Positions 59,677 to 64,000 of a DNA stretch of 64,000 nucleotides are shown in pieces (the first letter of the stretch is position 1; the number at the start of each line of letters is the position of its first letter). The notes beneath the pieces were generated by a model. The model was not told where the DNA came from. It was given only the letters and a program-made list of their open reading frames with translations, and made no database searches. The stretch is from JAFGIG01 sp964397545 (GTDB taxonomy: Bacteria > SDB-A). The DNA is taken from contig CAYNIW010000004.1 of NCBI GenBank assembly GCA_964397545.1, positions 1-64,000 of the forward strand. The letters are read 5' to 3'. Both the position numbers and the translations under genes were made by a program.

Positions 59677-60614
59677 CAAAAAGACTTTTCGAAAAACATT
59701 CGCATTGGCTGTATCTGCTTCCGGCTCTGTCGGTTCTCGTGGTCTTCAAACTTTTTCCCATCCTGCTCTCGCTGATTGTCAGTTTTTTCAAATGGAATAT
59801 GGCAGGTCCGAATACTTTCATTTCATTCGGCAACTACCTGAATGTTTTGACTGATTCTCTCTTCTGGAATGCTTTTCTTAACACTTTATACTACACCGTT
59901 TTCAGCCTTCCTTTCTCAATAGGCCTTTCCATGTTTTTCGCCGTAATGCTCAACTCTGTAACAAAAGGCAGGACTTTTTTCAGGGTTATTTACTACCTGC
60001 CCGTAATAACTTCCATAGTCGCCGTATCGGTCATCTGGAAATGGATCTATCACCCCAGAGTCGGCTTGATAAATTCCTTTCTTTCGCTTATAAACATTGC
60101 CGGGCCGGAATGGCTCGGAGAATACAGAGGTATTTTTGAAATTCTGTCGGGTAAAAACCTGCCCTATCTTTTTAGAGGCCCTTCCCTTGCCCTTTTGAGC
60201 CTTGCCGCAATGTCAGTCTGGAAAAGTTTGGGATACGACGTTTTGATTTTTCTAGCCGGTCTCCAGAGCATTCCGCAGACTTATTATGAAGCGGCGAAAC
60301 TCGACGGCGCGGGTTCATGGAAGACCTTCAGGCACATTACTTTGCCCTTATTGTCTCCGACGACTTTTTACGTTTTCATTATGTCCACGATCGCCTCCTT
60401 TCAAGTCTTCGCTCCGGTATGGCTGATGACCGGTCCTCCGGCGGGAGGCCCTCTCGACAGCACCAACGTCGTCGTGTTTTATCTATACGAGAAAGCTTTT
60501 CAGTTTTTCAAGTTCGGAGCGGCGAGCGCCACAGCGTTCATTCTTTTTTCAGTTCTCCTCTTTTTGACTGCGATTCAGAAAAGATACTCTGAAAGGAAGG
60601 TCTTCTACGGTTAA
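59673..60614 (+). CDS. sugar ABC transporter permease (MalF/UgpA type), probable CTG start
   Basis: A binding-protein-dependent permease with six helices and the EAA loop YEAAKLDGAGSWKTFRHITLPLL that docks the ATPase. An in-frame ATG at 59556 would add 39 residues that are only an off-frame reading of the upstream barrel gene. No ATG, GTG or TTG lies at a sensible place. A CTG at 59673 overlaps the upstream stop as CTGA, follows GGGGAAG and gives MTKRLFEKHSHWLYLLPALS, a typical N-terminus (313 residues). It partners the next two genes. Confidence 0.88.
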   Translation: MTKRLFEKHSHWLYLLPALSVLVVFKLFPILLSLIVSFFKWNMAGPNTFISFGNYLNVLTDSLFWNAFLNTLYYTVFSLPFSIGLSMFFAVMLNSVTKGRTFFRVIYYLPVITSIVAVSVIWKWIYHPRVGLINSFLSLINIAGPEWLGEYRGIFEILSGKNLPYLFRGPSLALLSLAAMSVWKSLGYDVLIFLAGLQSIPQTYYEAAKLDGAGSWKTFRHITLPLLSPTTFYVFIMSTIASFQVFAPVWLMTGPPAGGPLDSTNVVVFYLYEKAFQFFKFGAASATAFILFSVLLFLTAIQKRYSERKVFYG

Positions 60615-60642
60615 AAGTAAAAAGATACTCATCTACGCGGTT

Positions 60643-61425
60643 TTGTCCGCGGGGGCAATCGCGATGATCATGCCTTTTTACTGGATGGTCGCGACCGCTT
60701 TCAAAACTCCTTCGGAGGCGATTTCCGTTCCTCCGACGTGGATTCCGTCCGAATGGACCTTTTCTAATTTCGCCGAGGCATGGTCAAAAGTTCCGTGGCT
60801 GAGATACTTTTTTAATACAGCTTTGGTCGCTGTTTTCATACTCGCCGGAAATCTTTTGACGTCAATTCTGGCGGGATTCGCTTTTTCCAACTTTGATTTT
60901 AAGGGAAAAGAAAAAGTATTTCTGCTCTTCCTTGCTACGATGATGATTCCGATGCCGGTTTACATAATACCGGGATATCTGATCCTCACATACTTGAACT
61001 GGATAGACACATATGCGGCGCTTATAGTTCCCTGGACTGTGAGTGTTTTTTCGGTTTTTCTTGTCCGACAGCACATGAAGACCATTCCTCGTGAACTCTG
61101 GGATGCCGCAAGAATTGACGGATGCGGCAAGTTCGGATACCTTTGGAGAATTGTAGTTCCTCTGATAAAACCCGCTCTCGCGACAGTTTCCATTTTTTCA
61201 GTAGTCAGTTCATGGAACAGTTTTCTATGGCCTCTCGTTGTCACGAACTCAAAGCACTTAAGGCCGATTCAGGTGGGGCTCGCCTATTTCACCCAGGAAC
61301 AGAGCACTGATTACACTCTTCTTTCCGCCGCGGCGACTTTCACCGCCCTTCCCCTCATAGTTCTTTTTCTTTTCGCCCAGAAGAGGATAATAAACAGTTT
61401 CGCCAGATCAGGCCTGAAAGATTGA
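60643..61425 (+). CDS. sugar ABC transporter permease (MalG/UgpE type)
   Basis: A MalG-type permease with MIMPFYWMVATAFKTPSEA at the start and the EAA loop WDAARIDGCGKFGYLWRIVVPLI. The TTG at 60643 has no ribosome site and cuts helix 1 short. The open frame continues upstream (KSKKILIYAVLSAGAIAM) without ATG, GTG or TTG. A CTG at 60589 would restore the usual 278 residues but has no clear ribosome site, so the true start is unresolved. The stop overlaps the binding protein start (TTGA). Confidence 0.88.
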   Translation: MSAGAIAMIMPFYWMVATAFKTPSEAISVPPTWIPSEWTFSNFAEAWSKVPWLRYFFNTALVAVFILAGNLLTSILAGFAFSNFDFKGKEKVFLLFLATMMIPMPVYIIPGYLILTYLNWIDTYAALIVPWTVSVFSVFLVRQHMKTIPRELWDAARIDGCGKFGYLWRIVVPLIKPALATVSIFSVVSSWNSFLWPLVVTNSKHLRPIQVGLAYFTQEQSTDYTLLSAAATFTALPLIVLFLFAQKRIINSFARSGLKD

Positions 61426-62669
61426 AAAAAAAACTCTTCTTCCTTTACTCTCTCGCCGCTTTGTCTTGTTCTAACGGACACAGGGGGAAGGTCACAGTCA
61501 CATTCTGGCACGCCATGGGGGGAAGACTCGGGACTGTTCTCGACAGTCTTGTGGAGGATTTCAACGGAAAACATTCCGAGATAAGAATCGTCTCTTCATC
61601 CGTCGGAAATTACGGCGCGCTTGCCCAGAAGCTCATGGCTTCAGTCATGGCAGGTAAACCTCCGGTTATGGCGCAGAGTTACGAATCATGGACGGATCAA
61701 TTCCGAAGGGCAGGAGCCATTGTCCCGCTTAACGCTTTCGTCGAATCCGATGCGGGTTATTCCCAAGAAGAAATCGAAGATTTTTTCAAGCCTGTCTGGG
61801 AAAACAACTACTGGGGAGACACTATTTGGAGTATGCCGTTCAATAAAAGCCTCGGCGTTCTCTTCTACAACGCGGATTTTTTCGATTCTGCAGGCATTGA
61901 CTTTCCTTCCACGTGGGAAGAAATGGTCTCAGTGTGTTCGCTTTTCCCCCCGGGGGGAAATTTTTATTATGCTTTCGCACTGCCTTCGAATACATGGTTT
62001 TTTGAAACAGCCCTTTTTCAGAGAAAAGGCAGACTCTTGGACGATGTCACGGGAGAGGTGTATTTCGACGACAGCGTCTCCGCGGAACTTCTGACAGAAC
62101 TTGTTTTTCTTCTCGAATCGGGAATCTGCCGCTTGGGGACCGGCTACGAGGGACAAGATGAATTCGTCACCGGAAATATTCTGATTTCATGGGGCAGTGT
62201 CGTATCCTATTCATTCATGGCAAAAAAGAACCCTCCGTTCAGGATAGGAGTCTCCACCCTGCCCGCTCCTTCATGGGGAGAGGACGTCAGCGTCATATCG
62301 GGAACGAACATTGTTATTTTTTCAAGGTCATCTCCTGAAGAGCAGGTCGCCGCATGGGAGTTCATCAAATGGTTCAATTCTCCCGAAGTCCAGGCGGCTT
62401 GGTCTGCCAGCACCGGTTACATTCCGACTCGGAAAAGCTCTCTTGACACCCAAATTATGAAATCTTACATGTCCGGAATCCGCGGGCTCGAAGAAGTTTA
62501 TCCTAAAATGTCCGATGCGTTGACAGAGCCGAAAACCGGAGCCTGGTTTGCAGGTAGAATATACCTCTCCAGATCAATCGAATACGCCCTAAGAGGGGTC
62601 GTTTCGCCCGAAAAAAGCCTCCGAATCGGCGCTGATAAACTAAGACACGACCTCCGGGAAGATTTTTAA
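61422..62669 (+). CDS. sugar ABC transporter substrate-binding lipoprotein
   Basis: A 415-residue family 1 extracellular solute-binding protein. The N-terminus (MKKKLFFLYSLAALSC) looks like a lipoprotein signal with Cys16. The mature part begins VTVTFWHAMGGRLGTVLDSLVEDFN and contains SMPFNKSLGVLFYNADFFDSAGIDFPSTWEEM and AAWEFIKWFNSPEVQAAWSASTGYIPTR, classic for glycerol-3-phosphate or oligosaccharide binders (UgpB/MalE). The start is a TTG overlapping the permease stop. The ATPase subunit is absent from the cluster and must come from elsewhere, as for MsmK/UgpC-type shared ATPases. Confidence 0.92.
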   Translation: MKKKLFFLYSLAALSCSNGHRGKVTVTFWHAMGGRLGTVLDSLVEDFNGKHSEIRIVSSSVGNYGALAQKLMASVMAGKPPVMAQSYESWTDQFRRAGAIVPLNAFVESDAGYSQEEIEDFFKPVWENNYWGDTIWSMPFNKSLGVLFYNADFFDSAGIDFPSTWEEMVSVCSLFPPGGNFYYAFALPSNTWFFETALFQRKGRLLDDVTGEVYFDDSVSAELLTELVFLLESGICRLGTGYEGQDEFVTGNILISWGSVVSYSFMAKKNPPFRIGVSTLPAPSWGEDVSVISGTNIVIFSRSSPEEQVAAWEFIKWFNSPEVQAAWSASTGYIPTRKSSLDTQIMKSYMSGIRGLEEVYPKMSDALTEPKTGAWFAGRIYLSRSIEYALRGVVSPEKSLRIGADKLRHDLREDF

Positions 62670-62678
62670 CTGTTTCGT

Positions 62679-62706
62679 TTTACCAGAGACCAAATAATGA
62701 TATAAT
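62679..62706 (+). promoter_or_regulatory. promoter of the tRNA-Leu gene
   Basis: A perfect -10 TATAAT (62701-62706) lies 10 nt before the tRNA 5' end. A weak -35 TTTACC (62679-62684) is 16 nt upstream. Confidence 0.55.
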
Positions 62707-62716
62707 CTTTCTCTCT

Positions 62717-62797
62717 GCGAGAGTGGCGGAACCGGCAGACGCGCTGGACTTAGGATCCAGTCCTAATAGGGTAGGGGTTCGACTCCCCTCTCTCGCA
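62717..62797 (+). tRNA. tRNA-Leu (anticodon UAG)
   Basis: An 81-nt class II tRNA. The acceptor arm GCGAGAG pairs with CTCTCGC. The anticodon arm is CTGGA-CTTAGGA-TCCAG with anticodon TAG. There is a long variable arm (TCCTAATAGGGT) and a T arm AGGGG-TTCGACT-CCCCT; the discriminator base is A. CCA is not encoded, consistent with the CCA-adding-like enzyme at 53693-55099. The 3' flank has a weak AATACG/CGTATT repeat without a T-run, so read-through into tig is possible. Confidence 0.96.
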
Positions 62798-62834
62798 ATA
62801 CGATCAAACACAGCGTATTTAGAACTTGGAGGAA

Positions 62835-64000
62835 ATGTTGAAAGTGACAATCGAAAAGATATCGCCTGTTAAAAGAAATCTTTTGATAGAAGAATCATCT
62901 GAAGTTATAGACAAAGAAGAGAAGAAGATAATCTCTGAAATTGCATCCACTCACAGATTCCCCGGATTCAGAAAAGGCAAAGTCCCTTATTCCATTGTCA
63001 GAAAGGTATTCGGCGATGACATAGCCGAAACCAGCCTGAACAGCGCAATAGAAAATCTTTCAAGAAAAGCGGTGGAACAGGAAAAACTCGTCCCCATAGG
63101 CGGGATCGAGGAAAAAAACGTCAAGATTGAAAACGGAATGCTCAGTTTTACGATTACATTCGAGGTTCAGCCTGAAATAGAGGATTATCCTCTCGAAACT
63201 CTCGAGGTCGAAAAACCCGTCTATTCCGTGACAGAAAATCTCGTAAACGAGAGACTCGGCCTTATCAGGGAAAGATGTTCTTTTCTCACGACAGTCGAAA
63301 GAAGTTCAGTGAGAGGAGATTTTATTCAATGTGATATTTCTGCTCTCGACGAAAACGGCGGAGAAATTCCGGAAATTTCCTTCAAAGACAGGATGATAAG
63401 CATTGAAGATGATTATTTCTGGAAAGGTTTTCCTGAAAACATGATTGGCAGGAATAAAAACGACGCTTTTTCTTTTTCTTTCAAAATACCAGAAGATGAC
63501 CCTAAATTCGGGGGGAAAAACATTCTTTTCGATGTGGTGATAAAAGAGATAAAAGAAAAGACCGTCCCCGAATTGGACGATGACCTCGCGAAAGAATTCA
63601 ACTACGGCGACGTGAAAGAAATGAAAACCGAAGTAGAAAAAAAACTCCAAGAAGAACTAAAAGTGAAAAGCGATGAGGAATTCTATAACAATGTCCTCCG
63701 GTCTCTTGAAGACTCATATGTTTTTGAAGTCCCTTCAGCCGTCATAGATAAGGAAACCGAAGACATGCTCGACTTGCTGACTCAAAAACTCAAAATAGAA
63801 AAAAACAGGGAAAACCTGAAATCAGAAATTTCTGAAACGGCTAAAAAAAGAGCAAAGGGCAACATGATTCTCGATCATCTATCCCAGAAACTCGGCGTCG
63901 AGATATCTGATGAAGAACTGAGAGAGGATCTTTTAATGGAGATATCAAACGAAGTCGGATACGACAAACTCAGCAGACCCGCAATTAAAAACAAGCTTAA
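62835..64000 (+). CDS. tig: trigger factor, 3' end cut by window edge
   Basis: Trigger factor is the ribosome-bound chaperone and prolyl isomerase. The 388 visible codons start VTIEKISPVKRNLLIE and carry the ribosome-binding signature HRFPGFRKGKVPYSIVRKVFG. A PPIase-like domain (about 150-245) and the start of the C-terminal arm domain follow. GGAGG is only 2 nt before the ATG at 62835; the TTG at 62838 has better spacing and gives the family-typical MKVTIEKIS. clpP and clpX often follow tig and may lie beyond the window. Confidence 0.94.
   Translation, partial: MLKVTIEKISPVKRNLLIEESSEVIDKEEKKIISEIASTHRFPGFRKGKVPYSIVRKVFGDDIAETSLNSAIENLSRKAVEQEKLVPIGGIEEKNVKIENGMLSFTITFEVQPEIEDYPLETLEVEKPVYSVTENLVNERLGLIRERCSFLTTVERSSVRGDFIQCDISALDENGGEIPEISFKDRMISIEDDYFWKGFPENMIGRNKNDAFSFSFKIPEDDPKFGGKNILFDVVIKEIKEKTVPELDDDLAKEFNYGDVKEMKTEVEKKLQEELKVKSDEEFYNNVLRSLEDSYVFEVPSAVIDKETEDMLDLLTQKLKIEKNRENLKSEISETAKKRAKGNMILDHLSQKLGVEISDEELREDLLMEISNEVGYDKLSRPAIKNKL

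Noticed and set aside
1..64000. CRISPR arrays, insertion sequences, prophage, restriction or toxin-antitoxin systems
   Set aside because: No direct repeat arrays, transposase or integrase motifs, or typical defence genes were seen in either strand.

Overview
The window reads as the chromosome of a Gram-negative bacterium, probably an uncultured lineage near the FCB group (WOR-3, Cloacimonetes or a similar candidate phylum). Lipid A genes, BamA and a Lol exporter indicate an outer membrane. Two surface proteins end in type IX secretion (T9SS)-like sorting domains. McsB/ClpC and a DUF2905 gene are present as well. The phylum is an inference from gene content; no rRNA gene is present. There are no mobile elements, CRISPR arrays or phage genes, and genes are packed tightly with many 4-nt stop/start overlaps and many TTG/GTG starts.

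Layout. (1) 1-1280: the 5' part of an exported surface protein with its own promoter. (2) 1438-15965, minus strand: one long run transcribed prfB-lysS-lolC-lolD-mcsB-clpC-bamA-skp-lpxD-lpxC-fabZ-lpxA, joining translation, protein quality control and outer-membrane building. prfB carries the classical programmed +1 frameshift. (3) 16043-27121, plus strand: a DUF2905 protein, then a glycan cluster (GT4, LPG-synthase-like flippase family, YfhO-like protein, DPM1-like GT2, priming sugar transferase), then a propeller protein with a sorting domain and a 672-residue orphan. (4) 27122-44664, minus strand: a long run from a cNMP-domain/GGDEF protein through nadC, purN, a PHP phosphoesterase, an S55 protease and a propeller protein, glycerate kinase, ffh, rpsP-khpA-trmD-rplS-rnhB-yraN (no rimM), two unknown membrane proteins and a GT4. 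(5) 44769-50310: a 1271-residue protein built like animal soluble adenylyl cyclase (two cyclase domains, AAA ATPase, TPRs), and a convergent soluble TPR histidine kinase. (6) 50480-55394, minus strand: a surface protein with promoter and terminator, an exported protein of unknown function, a CCA-adding-like enzyme and a MazG-like enzyme. (7) 55517-64000, plus strand: a CPBP protease, a roadblock-like protein, a metalloprotease-TolB-Omp85 fusion, a three-gene sugar ABC transporter without its ATPase, tRNA-Leu(UAG) and the start of trigger factor.

The most unusual material is the soluble-adenylyl-cyclase-like protein with two complementary half-active cyclase domains, divergent from a diguanylate cyclase. 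Next come the protease-propeller-barrel fusion, the Skp fusion in the lpx/bam operon, and genes that seem to start at CTG. All function statements come from motifs read by eye and family knowledge; no search was run.
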